Positions 10,100 through 20,142 of a stretch of DNA of 22,016 nt are shown here, in pieces. The notes under the pieces were generated by a model. That model saw only the letters and a list, made by a program, of their open reading frames with translations. It had not been told where the DNA came from and searched no databases. A program made the translations under genes and the position numbers. Positions within the stretch are counted from its first letter, which is position 1, and each line of letters opens with the position of its first letter. Origin of the DNA: Saccoglossus kowalevskii (lineage: Eukaryota; Hemichordata; Enteropneusta; Harrimaniidae); the NCBI RefSeq assembly GCF_000003605.2, contig NW_003108592.1, forward strand, positions 74,902 to 96,917. The letters run 5' to 3'.

Positions 10100-12233
10100 T
10101 TCTCATACGGCCAGTCCGTGTTCCACCACTCAGCACGTTTTGATTTTGCAGTTTCGATTATTTCCTAATTCCGATGGTAATTAGGATTTCCAGCCATCCG
10201 TATCTCTTAGTCTTTTTAGGTGAGAGTAATTCAAGCCGATGTCCGCTTCATACCGCTAATCAAGTTGAACGCCATCGGTTGAGTTGTTCCCGTTCACCAC
10301 ATGGCCAAATTAGAGAACATGGCCGTGTCAGGTTTCGTATTAAGTAGGCACTCGAGTCAATGAGGCAAATGAATCAAAATTACCGTCATCATTTTGCTAG
10401 GTAAAGCGTAGACAAAAATGACCATCGACATATCGTGTCTTACACGTGGGAAGTTATGATTTCCTTCCATTCACACTATCCAGCAAATAAGTATACAAAT
10501 CGAATAAATCATTTGTTGTTATTGGCATATAGTGTTATGTTTACAACTCACAATGTTGTGACATCCAAGTCGGCAGCTTGCACCAACGCTTCTCTGCTTC
10601 ATTGCCACCGTAAAACAATACCTAAAACAGTCACTTAACATATCTTCGACACGTGTCTCATGCGCCTAAAAAGCCGACACCGCGAAATCGATGTTTTTTT
10701 CCTTTCCGCTTCTAAACACATGTTATCGAAAATGAAGAACTCAACTTTATTTTCCGTCAAACGGATTTCTAGCTGTATTACAATTCGTTAATTCCACTCA
10801 ATCATCGACTTTTGGGAACTTTTTTGAATAAAAAGTAGTTCCGATATGATTTTTTTTATCATAGTGTTTTGAATAACGGCATAAAATGAAATAAAGTCAA
10901 AAAATATGATCACACACATGGTTAAAAACAGTGGTCCTCGCGACTATGATACATAATGTACTACGCAGAGGAAAGTATGCGTTTGAGAGATGAACGTGTG
11001 TATTTACCGTCCGTTATCTAGTTTTGGTAAGCATGTCTATTGCCTTTCCTGTACTTAAATTGTATTGTGGTGTTTGCAAATATTATCATCGATATCCTTC
11101 GTGTTAGCTTCGTGACTGTTACATCACATACTGTGGTGTAGGCATACAATCGAACAAGCACCGCCACCAGCATTGCAGTGCATTAAGTAATTATTTAAAA
11201 AGAGGTGAAAATTCAAACGAATTTTTAAAACTAAAGCCGGACTATGGGTTTTTTTTCTCATGTCATGCTGAATAAAATTACCTTAAAGTTTGTGTTACAA
11301 AATAAATATATAGGTGAAACGGGCAGCCGGAAAAAAACAAGCATGTGCAGCCCAGGTATTAGCATACATACACGTCATGTTACACGTCGATGTTTTCATT
11401 TATTTATGTGTTCATTATATGGATTAGAAAAAAATACTAAAACATATCAATAAATGCAGCGTTTTTAAGAGAAGAAATGAATATAACGTCTGGTCTTCTA
11501 TTGTTAAAATCGTATTTGTCGCAGACAACAAAATCACTACTATTATCAATCGTATGTTTACATATTATAGCATTGTGGGTATATTTGAATATCGCGACGT
11601 ATGAGAAATCACGTGAGTGTGAGTAGCCAATCATGTCACTTATAATATATCACATTAATTTTATTTTTAAGAAATTTACTGAAAGAGTAATTCGCACAAT
11701 ATGCTAACGCTGTTACATTATTATGTGCATTCATGGATGACGTCACGTTGAATAAGAATAACGCATCTATAAACAAGTCATTGCCGCCATCAATGCGTTC
11801 CTGTGGTTTTCCCACGTGACCTTACCCTGTCAGATCCACATTTCGTTTTAGTGTTTTGTCCCTGGTAGCACGGAAACAATTAAATTAAATGATCATCAGC
11901 ACAGGGAGTATCGACACTCGTTGGCTTACTACTCAATCTATGATAGACATCCCGCCGGTGGCTTTAGTGCACCTACTGGCATGATAGTCAATAAACGACA
12001 AGCAGAATATTGTTAGTAGTCAGTGTATTTTGATATACAACGAGCAGGCAACCGGTATCTGTCTCGTGGTATTGGAGAATCATCTAAAACATGTCTTCTC
12101 GCTCTCACCCACAAACCACAATACATTAATCGACATTCTATTTTTGTTAAGATGTGTATCAAAACCAACGAGAATTAATTGGACTTGAAATTTATTTTCC
12201 CGCTAAAACTTGCCCATAAATTTTGTTGTTTCA
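10100..12233. other. Intergenic sequence, nothing recognised
   Basis: Frames of 65-69 codons (10435-10638 and 11244-11453 plus; 11437-11634 minus) have no recognisable features. One isolated CRE palindrome (TGACGTCA) occurs at 11738-11745. No RNA gene or transposon end was identified. Confidence 0.5.
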
Positions 12234-12261
12234 AAAATAAATAAATAAATAAATAAATAAA
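12234..12261. repeat. Short (AAAT)n microsatellite
   Basis: About seven AAAT units, the same motif as the long tract at 1454-1573. Confidence 0.9.
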
Positions 12262-12700
12262 GGCATTGTCGGTTTAAATCATGTGACAGGTCACCATCCA
12301 CAAAGTGTTGAAATGTCACCTTCAACTTTGCTACAACCAGCAGACGATAGTAACATGTGTTAAAACAATAAATAGGGAAACATCAGGAAAATACGACGAT
12401 GATTGCAGAGACTCAGATATGCCCCCAAACAGATACCTTACACCTTACCACCATACTAACGGTATTTAGTATAACGACTCAAGTGACATTCCGCCCACCA
12501 GTTTTATTGGAAGCACGTTTGCCAAACGCTGGAAGCGGCTTCGAAAATTCCAAGACTTCGAGAAATCTCAATAACTTTATTGAGTGGAATCCAAACCATT
12601 ATTCATATGGCTCCGCTTACGTCATTATACGAGGTCGTCTGCTGTATCTGGCTGTTTGCCATTGTAAAGCTAATCTACCCCAACGTGGTGTTGGTGACCC

Positions 12701-12838
12701 GGTCGCCTGGTGGTGAACTCGTCGTCTGCCTATAACCCGGTCGTCGCCCGGGTGCAATCCGACTGCCTGGTGGTGAACTCGTCGTCTGCTTGCAACCCAG
12801 TCGTCGCCTGGGTGCAGATAGGTCACCTGGTCATACTG
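12701..12838. repeat. GC-rich 60-bp tandem duplication
   Basis: Two 60-bp units (12701-12760 and 12761-12820) are about 80% identical, sharing TGCCTGGTGGTGAACTC-type and GTCGTCTGC blocks. A third partial start, GGTCACCTGG, begins at 12821. The period is a multiple of three, so a minus-strand frame (12617-12865) reads it as 20-residue repeats containing HPGDD and RRRVHHQA. That frame has no known domain and no supporting context. I treat it as a minisatellite and not as a gene. Confidence 0.8.
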
Positions 12839-12865
12839 TGGAACTGATCGCCTGCGAATAACCAA

Positions 12866-13925
12866 TCAAACATTCGTCTGCTTGCCTTAGGCTGCAACCT
12901 GGTAGCCAAAAATAACGTCTTCACCTTCGAATACCAACTTGTTTATTTTTAATTTATTCCCTTTAAACAAATCTGTGTTCATGTACTCCGTATGGAATTC
13001 TTTACCACGCCAAAATAATCATATTTCGTTTGATTATGCGAATCAAAATTTGTATAAAAAAATTTCAAATCGCAAAAGTGTTGCAGCATGGCCGTAAATG
13101 CCGATGTGACATTTGATATACGATTATAATATATATGACGTCATCAATGTTGGATATGGGACGGTGAGGTATAAACCTGTAGTTGGGAAACTATGAATAT
13201 AATCGATAAAATGAAATAATAATTGGAATGAAACGCTGTATGAAGTAATGTGTCAATATTGTTATAAATTACATCTTACTTCTGTGGTTGTGTGACGTCA
13301 TACTACGTAGTGATCGGCCACAAGAGTTACCGTGAACCTCAATAACCAGAACACCTCACGGTTGGAGTCTTCTCAAACATTCAGGTTGTCACGAATCGTG
13401 CGTATTCGTATGAATGATCTCTGAGATGGATTTATTCTGAGCGCACATGACGAGAATTCTTGCTACGAATGAGTGTGAATCTACTGTCAAGATAGCGACA
13501 GCAAATGAATTTCGAACAACAAATCAAATACTAGGAATCCGAAACAATCACTAGCATTCATTTGAACCGGAAATTGTTGACATTTGAACGTATTTGCAAT
13601 AATTTTCACAATTCACACATATATCAATCAAATACGTCATACAATAGTTCAAAAGTACGGATCCACTAAAAAAGAGATTACCATGGATTCATATCCACAC
13701 ACATGTGATCCACGCGAGTAGATGACCAGCTTGGGTAACTATTCAACGCTGACAACGGACAACATTTACCGTACATCGCCCAAATAACAATTATCTGTTT
13801 GATACACTACCATCTTGTATTTATTCCATTGAAGTCTAAAATGTTCGTGGCATGTTTCAATTACCGGAGAAACCAACCGAAGACAGATATTGTTGTCATG
13901 TGAAATTTGAAAAACAAAACAAACG
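12866..13925. other. Intergenic sequence, nothing recognised
   Basis: AT-rich and without supportable ORFs. Two CRE palindromes occur here (13136-13143 and 13293-13300). Confidence 0.5.
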
Positions 13926-13947
13926 AAAAAAAAAAAAAAAAAAAAAA
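13926..13947. repeat. A22 homopolymer
   Basis: Twenty-two uninterrupted A residues, preceded by an A-rich AAAACAAAACAAACG stretch. It could be the tail of a retroposed sequence lying to its left, but no B box, gene fragment or target duplication supports that. Confidence 0.95.
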
Positions 13948-15052
13948 GGCGAGGGAATAGTACTTGACAGATCGGAGAAGACATGCATTACAAGCTCAGC
14001 TTGCCAAATGTTAAACTCTTTTCTCTGATGATGCATTGAACATATTGTATTGACACAGAACCACTACGTAGTACTGCGAAGAGAGCCTGCAGAAATGTTT
14101 AACAGAACGTTACTCAGGCTGTGAATGTTTTAACGTAATTGATCACTAATTTTAAACCGCACAAACTTAGATATAGATCGTCACACTTTGTAATCTGAAC
14201 TTTGTGGATATCGCTTAAATCAGGACTTTGCTTTTTTTCACGTTTTTGTTCTCGTTACTGCAGAACTCACGTTACGGTAATGAAATGGACTTTAGTTTGC
14301 AGAACGGTGGCGATTTTGACAATTAAATGCGTTGCGCGCATTATCGATAATTGAACAATTATCAACACTATTTTCAGAAAATTAATAGTTGAAAAAATTA
14401 AAAATTCAAACTGTGAAATTTTTGCGTCATTAAATTGTCATATGTATTATGAATATGAACAAATCAACATTGAATTTTATAAACTACGAATTCATCATGT
14501 TCGTTCTGTAATTTATTTTTAGTTTTAAGACATCATTACACCATGTCGTGTCCTTCCAGTGTAGTTTGCTGCGGTGACTCACACAGCGTACTGTGGGAGT
14601 TCCATGGCCATCATAATAGCTGGAACCATACAATACAATCAGAATGCCTGATACACTTTATCGCTGTTTGTAGTTGACAACAGAAGGAAAATATATAACA
14701 CAAAAACAGGTTGTCTGTCATCTGTCAATCATGAACCAATCAGTGCACATGGTTCTGACCGCATGTTAGCGATCATGAAGTGACGTCATTCCTTGGTATG
14801 GTTTCATTTATATCGGCTTCTTCTTTTATCATGGTACGATTCGATGGACGACACTTTTTATGATTTTTCCAGTTCTGATATGCTAGCATATATTGAAGAT
14901 ATAATTAAGGCAATTCCATTGTAATGCAAGCTTTGTAATTACTGGTAATCCCACAGAGTAATATATTAATATTATGGAAGAGAACATATATAATAATACG
15001 GACATTTAATGAACTTTTATAGGAATTTAGAACAGTATCATATCACTCAAAA
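13948..15052. other. Intergenic sequence, nothing recognised
   Basis: No frame above the noise and no repeat. One CRE palindrome occurs at 14781-14788. Confidence 0.5.
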
Positions 15053-15054
15053 TA

Positions 15055-15261
15055 CTGTAAAGGGGGTAATTATTCACTGGGTTTTAATTTAGCTTATTTC
15101 GCTGACTGGAAAATGCGCTAAATTAAAACCCAGTGAATATGTAAAATTTAGCATAGAACACATTATCTAAATGACGAAACCGTGAATTTAAAACCCACTG
15201 AATATGCCTGAAATGGCAAATCAGTGAAATTTAAACCCAGTGAAAATTAGTCATTTTACAG
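15055..15261. mobile_element. TA-flanked foldback MITE with perfect internal 23-bp stem
   Basis: A 207-bp element is bounded by TA dinucleotides (15053-15054 and 15262-15263). Its inverted ends begin CTGTAAA and stay alignable for about 33 bp, through CACTGGGTTT. Inside the left half, 15071-15093 is the exact reverse complement of 15117-15139, around a 23-nt loop. Two further copies of the AAACCCA(G/C)TGAA motif in the same orientation follow, at about 15188-15202 and 15231-15244. TA target duplication suggests a Tc1/mariner-mobilised, non-autonomous element. It has no coding capacity. Confidence 0.85.
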
Positions 15262-15263
15262 TA

Positions 15264-15761
15264 TGGTACTTTCAGTCAATGTCACCAAATATTAATCTAG
15301 GGGTGTCAAACATTACTATGGACACAAGCTGGGAAAAGAAATACAATGATTATTCTGACATTTCTCAATACTGCCTAATAATGACATGAAAGTATGAAGA
15401 ATGTGATGTTTGATTCAGTTGACGACTTGTTTGTTACAGTACCACGTGGTATGTTTGTTCGAGTACGTCACACCTGATTTCTCGTTCGTAGCCAGCCAGT
15501 CACGTGACTGATGAAACGATCGTTCTCCTAATACCTACATATCACACCAATGCATGGCAGATAAATTCTTGATATGAAACACCGCAGAATCCAGAAATAT
15601 TTGCATTCACCATGTATGTCATAAAACGACTGCGAACGAGCCCACAAGTTCATGGCGACAGAACATCAAGCTAACACATATCTATTTGTCAAATTTTCTT
15701 ATTTTTTTGAAAATAACATAATTAATGTTATATGTTTAAAATGCAATAAAGATGCGAACAT
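15264..15761. other. Intergenic sequence, nothing recognised
   Basis: No supportable ORF. It contains the 12-bp palindrome TACCACGTGGTA (about 15440-15451), which may be incidental. Confidence 0.5.
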
Positions 15762-15765
15762 TTAA

Positions 15766-16048
15766 AGGGCGGTAGTCGTCGCACATTTGTGTTGATAAAC
15801 ATTGATTTTCCCACAATTCAATGCGCTCTTCTAATATAAATCACAAGTATGAGCTTGACCTGGGTGCGACTTGCACTAATTACCGCTGGTGGCTCATTCG
15901 ATACCTTCCAATTACCTGAAAAGTCCTAATTAAAGCTTTGTAACGTTTCAGTTTGTATTAGTTGATCTGCGCAACAGTCAAAGTCGCCATCTTTGTTTAT
16001 ATGAAATATATATATCTTGCGCATGCGTGGCGCGACGACTACCGCCCT
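15766..16048. mobile_element. PiggyBac-type MITE with intact TIRs, copy 3
   Basis: A 283-bp element has perfect 17-bp terminal inverted repeats: AGGGCGGTAGTCGTCGC at 15766-15782 and GCGACGACTACCGCCCT at 16032-16048. Both ends are flanked by TTAA (15762-15765 and 16049-16052), the specific target of piggyBac transposases. No transposase is encoded. The right part carries TTTGTTTAT and TGCGCATGCGT about 60 and 20 bp inside the right end; the first block is also placed similarly in the 652 and 3660 copies. This is the best preserved member of the local family. Confidence 0.92.
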
Positions 16049-16052
16049 TTAA

Positions 16053-16820
16053 TATTGTTTGATACTGCATGTTGATGACTACATCGTACTAAGATTATTC
16101 ATATCCAGGAAACGTTTTATTGTACATACACACATCTCAGTGAGTGTTCGTTCGATGAAAAATGACGAAATCATGCGCACCGGTCTTTTAGTACGTACAA
16201 TAACAATCAATGCGCATGTTTTGTGTTCTGCAAACGCAACATTTTTATGGAGTATATTTTATGAAGTATCGAACAACAATATTACAGATATATGTTTAAA
16301 GTGAGCTCTCGTATGTATTGTTTGGTATCAGAGAAAAATAGCGAAAACAAAGCGACTGGTTAAGTCCAGCTATTATTGAAAGTTGAATTCACACTTTACA
16401 TATATGTGAAAGATCACACCAGTGGGAGATAAAAACATAAAATGTGTACAAATAATGTTGTTTTAGCTAAAAAGATATATTAAAACTAGATAACCTGGCA
16501 TAACTTTTCTCGCTCGTTTCATTTTGAGAGTACTGGAAGGTCTTATCCCTTATCCATCATTGTTACTGACCTTCAAGGAAAAACAAAACCCCCTAACTCC
16601 TAACTGTATAGTGTTTACAAATACAGCTTAATTTAGGAGAGGTCACTTAAATTCTTATTCTGCAGTAATTTTTCATTACTCATCCACAATCTCAACATTG
16701 GATGGATCAGAGTGAATGGAACTTCACAGATTTGAAAAGCGGCTCAATTACATTGATAGAGGGCGCAACACGCAAATTCGCCTTGGCACAATGCTTTATG
16801 GATAACATTTCTATTTACAT
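16053..16820. other. Intergenic sequence, nothing recognised
   Basis: An 81-codon plus-strand frame (16059-16304) shows no recognisable features. No repeat or RNA was identified before the minisatellite. Confidence 0.5.
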
Positions 16821-17172
16821 TTTCATCATCAGTGTAAATATGCCACAATGTTACTGACATTGACGTCATCAGTGTAAATATGCCACAATGTTACTGACAT
16901 TGACGTCATCAGTGTAAATGTGCCACAATTTTACTGACATTGACGTCATCAATGTAAATGTGCCACAATTTTACTGACTTTGACGTCATCAATGTAAATG
17001 TGCCACAATTTTACTGACTTTGACGTCATCAGTGTAAATATGCCACAATTTTACTGACATTGACGTCATCAATGTAAATGTGCCACAATTTTACTGACAT
17101 TGACGTCATCAATGTAAATGTGCCACAATTTTACTGACTTTGACATCACAGTAAATATGCCAAACTTCCACT
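16821..17172. repeat. 40-bp minisatellite carrying a CRE palindrome per unit
   Basis: Eight 40-bp units start at 16821 and every 40 bp up to 17101. The unit contains TGACGTCATC, GTGTAAAT, ATGCCACAA and TTACTGAC blocks. A truncated, diverged ninth unit runs 17141-17172. TGACGTCA is perfect at 16861, 16901, 16941, 16981, 17021, 17061 and 17101; the first and ninth units have variants. Eroded relatives lie at 17211-17245 (with another perfect TGACGTCA at 17218) and at about 17927-17957, abutting the FReD stop codon. It lies about 0.8 kb downstream of the FReD coding end. TGACGTCA is the binding site of CREB/ATF bZIP factors. Any function here is inference. Confidence 0.96.
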
Positions 17173-17957
17173 ACCAATTACGCCATCAAAAAATGCAAGT
17201 CACAATTATAGTGACATTGACGTCATTAACATCATTGTAAATATGACAAAAAACTAAATTCAATTCCACACATTTAATACACATACGATTAGGCATGGTT
17301 GCTGGGTGCGGCGTTAGTGGAGGTCAGTAAACCATTTATTAAAATCATTAGAGATAAACACCTTTTTTGGTCATATGACTCATTTTTCTGGTCGTGCGAT
17401 TATTTCAGCAAATCCACTCATACCCTTTATATCTCGTGCGATTATCTTTACAAATACACACAAATTGTACGAGATAATAAAAAATCGATCTTAAAGCGGG
17501 AATTGAATCGAACTGCGCACGCGCGGGAATTAAATCCCAAACGATGAAAAACGCAAAGGCTCATGGGTACGCGCTTGTTTGTAAACAATAACACGCTATG
17601 TCCACCTGACGCATGCGCAGGTGACGACACCCCCGATTCAACAATCAGAGTTGCGATAATACTGACGAGAGCATACCTTCAAATCACACAGTTATCTTAT
17701 TTATACACTGTACAGCATACAAAAACGTACAAGATGATAAGCAGTCGCTGAAAATTATCAAGAACCTGAGCTCACCGGTGATAACACGTTCAAATAGGCA
17801 CCGTAAGTTATTTTCAAAAGCTGGTAAACAAGAAACGTGTCAAATACCGCATTAGAACACGACAAAATATAAGCATCTAAATAAACACGATACATAAACA
17901 AATTAATAAACAACTATAAATTCTAGTGACATTGACATTATCAGCGCGAATATGCCG
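17173..17957 (-). other. FReD 3' flank / 3' UTR region
   Basis: The FReD stop codon is at 17960-17958, so the 3' UTR runs leftwards from 17957. The nearest AATAAA on the minus strand that I see is at about 17339-17334, some 620 bp away, and ATTAAA lies near 17278. Neither is proven to be used. A 14-bp imperfect hairpin (arms 17430-17443 and 17463-17476) built on TATCTCGT is present. Confidence 0.35.
17495..17637. mobile_element. Possible fourth, diverged TTAA-type MITE
   Basis: A TTAA at 17491-17494 followed by AGCGGG begins a stretch with blocks in the same order as the right half of the 15766-16048 element: CTTGTTTGTAAAC (17574-17586), then CGCATGCG, then GACGACACCCCCG. The expected right TTAA is absent (TTCAA). 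Sequence similarity is clear only over the last 35 bp or so, so this is tentative. Confidence 0.3.
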
Positions 17958-18199
17958 TTATTTCATCGATGGTCGTATTTTCATTTCAATCATTTTAAGG
18001 CCGTAATCTGCCCCTCTCCACGTATTCCACGAATCGTTAGCGTCGTCACGTGAATTGTGCCCTCCTGCATATTTTCCATTCAAGTTCGACCAATGGCAGT
18101 GGTTGTACCACCAAGCACCGTATGACGTCACTGCGCAATTGTTGTTGTCTCTGTCTTTAGTGGCGAATTCCATGTCGTTATGATAACTCAACGAATCAC
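17958..18199 (-). CDS. Fibrinogen-related domain protein, terminal exon
   Basis: This exon encodes the C-terminal 79 residues of a fibrinogen-related (FReD) lectin-like domain, as in ficolins, tachylectins and angiopoietin/tenascin relatives. Secreted FReDs bind acetylated sugars or proteins outside the cell. Residues DSLSYHN..MEFATKDRDNNNC carry the calcium-site loop. AWWYNHCHWSNLNGKY is the FReD signature, with the second conserved cysteine pair (NNNC and NHC). The exon ends GLKMIEMKIRPSMK then TAA, the usual FReD C-terminus. The acceptor is CTCTCAG|GTGATTCG, phase 1, joining GCC G|GT GAT from the previous exon. A CRE palindrome (18123-18130) happens to lie inside the coding sequence. No frame damage is visible. 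Confidence 0.95.
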
Positions 18200-18239
18200 C
18201 TGAGAGTATGGTTTCAAATGGAAATGTAATACAACACAT

Positions 18240-18640
18240 TAATAATGTAACATCTCGAATTGATAATGTGAGATCTCGTACTAATAATGTAAAATATTGT
18301 AGTGACTATTGATCTCGAATTAATAATCTTGTATTGACAGTGTGAGATTTCGTATTAATAATGTAAAATATTGTAGTGACTATTCATCAACTAAGATCTC
18401 GAATTAATAATCTTGTATTGACAGTGTGAGATCTCGTATTGATAATGTGGGATCTCGTATAATGTCATATCTCATACTGTTAATGCGAGATCCCGTATTG
18501 TTAATTTGTGAGATATTAATATTAATAATATTCGTATTAATAATGTATATCAAATCTTTTATTGATTCTGCGATTTCGTATTATTAAAAAAATTCGTATT
18601 GGTAATGTACGATCTCACACTGATCTCGTATCATTTTATT
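18240..18640. repeat. Degenerate satellite inside FReD intron 2
   Basis: Intron 2 (18200-18729) is mostly built from irregular units of about 20 bp, such as ATCTCGTATTAATAATGT and GAGATCTCG. A larger segment is duplicated at an offset of about 74 bp: the block starting TAATGTAAAATATTGTAGTG at 18285 recurs at 18359 with a 12-13-nt insertion (CATCAACTAAGA). The array occupies most of the intron without reaching either splice site. Confidence 0.85.
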
Positions 18641-18729
18641 CCACCATATTGTATCGTCCCTATGACATAAAAAGCATAGCACAGAAGTTGAGTAATCAAC
18701 ATATAAGAAGATATCGGACAACAGCTTAC

Positions 18730-18994
18730 CGGCAGTACCGCTATAGTCTCTCACATTCAATTTATAGCCATTTTGTTCGTTTCCAACGCTGAAATGATTG
18801 TATTGCGCACTCGCATGGTTGTTGTCAAAATCCTCCATGTCGATTCTCAGACTATATTCTTTATCTTGATTCGTAAGACTGTGAATGTTATCCAAACCTA
18901 ACCAGAACTCTTCCCTAATATTACCAAAACCAGTTTTGTAATCTATCCATTCGCGATAGAAATCTTCACTGCCGTCGCGTCGCCGCTGAATCAC
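18730..18994 (-). CDS. Fibrinogen-related domain protein, middle exon
   Basis: This exon encodes 88 residues plus one base. It opens VIQRRRDGSEDFYREW, the highly conserved FReD core after GGWT, then gives FGNIREEFWLGLDNIHSLT, YSLRIDMEDFD and a YSGTA end. Acceptor: CTTAG|GTGATTC, phase 0; a frame can be opened here at GTG, but this is a spliced valine and not a start. Donor: GCCG|GTAAGC, phase 1, which fits the next exon exactly. Intron 1, between this exon and the one at 19110-19249, is only 115 bp. The order and spacing of motifs match a complete, undamaged FReD of about 214 residues across the three exons. Confidence 0.95.
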
Positions 18995-19109
18995 CTAAGT
19001 TGCAAATTAAATTAATTAATCCAAACACTATTTATGTATTTATATCACATAATAACTGAGGCAAGGCTAGCTAATTAATATATATAATTATTTAACATAT
19101 TGTACAAAC

Positions 19110-19249
19110 CGTCCATCCTCCTCCGTCCGTCTTCATGTCACAGTAGACTTTCAATGGTTTGTCTTCACTGACGGTGATTGTATAAACACCACTTACAACC
19201 GATGGCGATTTCAATGAAGTTTCATAACAATCACGGCCAGTCAGCTGCC
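19110..19249 (-). CDS. Fibrinogen-related domain protein, first FReD exon
   Basis: This is the N-terminal end of the FReD domain, found by translating the minus strand upstream of the middle exon; it has no ATG. After two bases finishing a split codon it encodes 46 residues: QLTGRDCYE, then SGVYTITV, then KVYCDMKTDGGGWT. The two cysteines (residues 7 and 36) form the first conserved FReD disulphide. Acceptor: TCCACAG|GGCAG, phase 1. Donor: ACG|GTTTGT, phase 0, a weaker but acceptable site that exactly restores GGWT-VIQRR. The signal peptide and any collagen, coiled-coil or other N-terminal region must lie in exons to the right. I could not find them within the window. Confidence 0.92.
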
Positions 19250-20142
19250 CTGTGGATGGATAATACGAGACTCAAGGCACAGAAGCCAATAAAATTCACA
19301 CACCAAATAAATGTGTGACGTCATCACGAACGTGAGAATCCCGGATAGTTGCGTATTCACATACACAATCCATGATGACGTCACAGTCGTTCGAAATACA
19401 AGCAGAATATATTTTTAAATGTAAACACGTCATACTAGAAATTTATAGTTTTTACGGAATATTTAAATGTGATTCGCAGCTAATACAACAGAATGCCCAA
19501 GCAATACAAAAAATACGGCAATTAAACTTCAAATATATAATGCCAATTCTTATAACATCGCGATATTGCGGCCAATCGGTCGTACATAGTTTAAATTAAA
19601 CCAGAACTCGAATCTTACTTTTAATAGGATTTCGGCTTTTACATCTGTGCACTTCATTAAGTCGCTAGCCAACCAATAAATGCTTTTTGGTTTTATGGAC
19701 AGACTCTCACCTACTTGTTTACGCTTTCTAAGGCGTCTTTTGATTGGTCGGTGGCACAATAAAGAACCCGAATGTATTTCGTTCATAGTGATATTAATAT
19801 AGATATCTTTGAGGGTCCTTGCCGTTTTTTTTCGAGGCTCGAAGTTTTTTGAGCTTGTCTGAAGTTGCACTCATTTTCTCTGTTGAATGTGACGTGTACG
19901 GGTAGAGGCTATTCTGATGCATTTTTAGGATCACTGTTTTATTATTTTTATTTATTTTTAGTTCTCCCATTCTATTATCATCACTCATCTTTTCTATGCA
20001 CGATTTACTTAAATGTAAAATTTGTAAATATTTTTGTATTTTCTCACACAGTCTAAGTAAACAAGACGTCATCTGGCTAACTTTGGTTCTTTAGCGAAAC
20101 ATTATTTTCGAAATCATGTCCATATTAATCACCGGTTTTACT
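19250..20142 (-). other. FReD upstream intron region with unassigned ORFs
   Basis: The acceptor at 19250-19251 implies further upstream exons. Two overlapping minus-strand frames occur (19550-19870 and 19794-20072), Lys/Arg-rich, with no signal peptide, collagen repeat or recognisable domain. I do not call them exons. Two perfect TGACGTCA sites lie exactly 60 bp apart (19316 and 19376). Confidence 0.4.

Noticed and set aside
12399-12716. 105-codon plus-strand ORF running into the 60-bp repeat
   Set aside because: No family resemblance, and its end is repeat sequence shared with an opposite-strand frame.
13766-13984. 72-codon minus-strand ORF with a phenylalanine run
   Set aside because: The phenylalanine run is the translated homopolymer at 13926-13947. 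There is no other support for a gene.
19550-20072. Two overlapping Lys/Arg-rich minus-strand ORFs considered as upstream FReD exons
   Set aside because: No donor site of the right phase for the phase-1 acceptor was seen, and there is no signal peptide, collagen or coiled-coil pattern.
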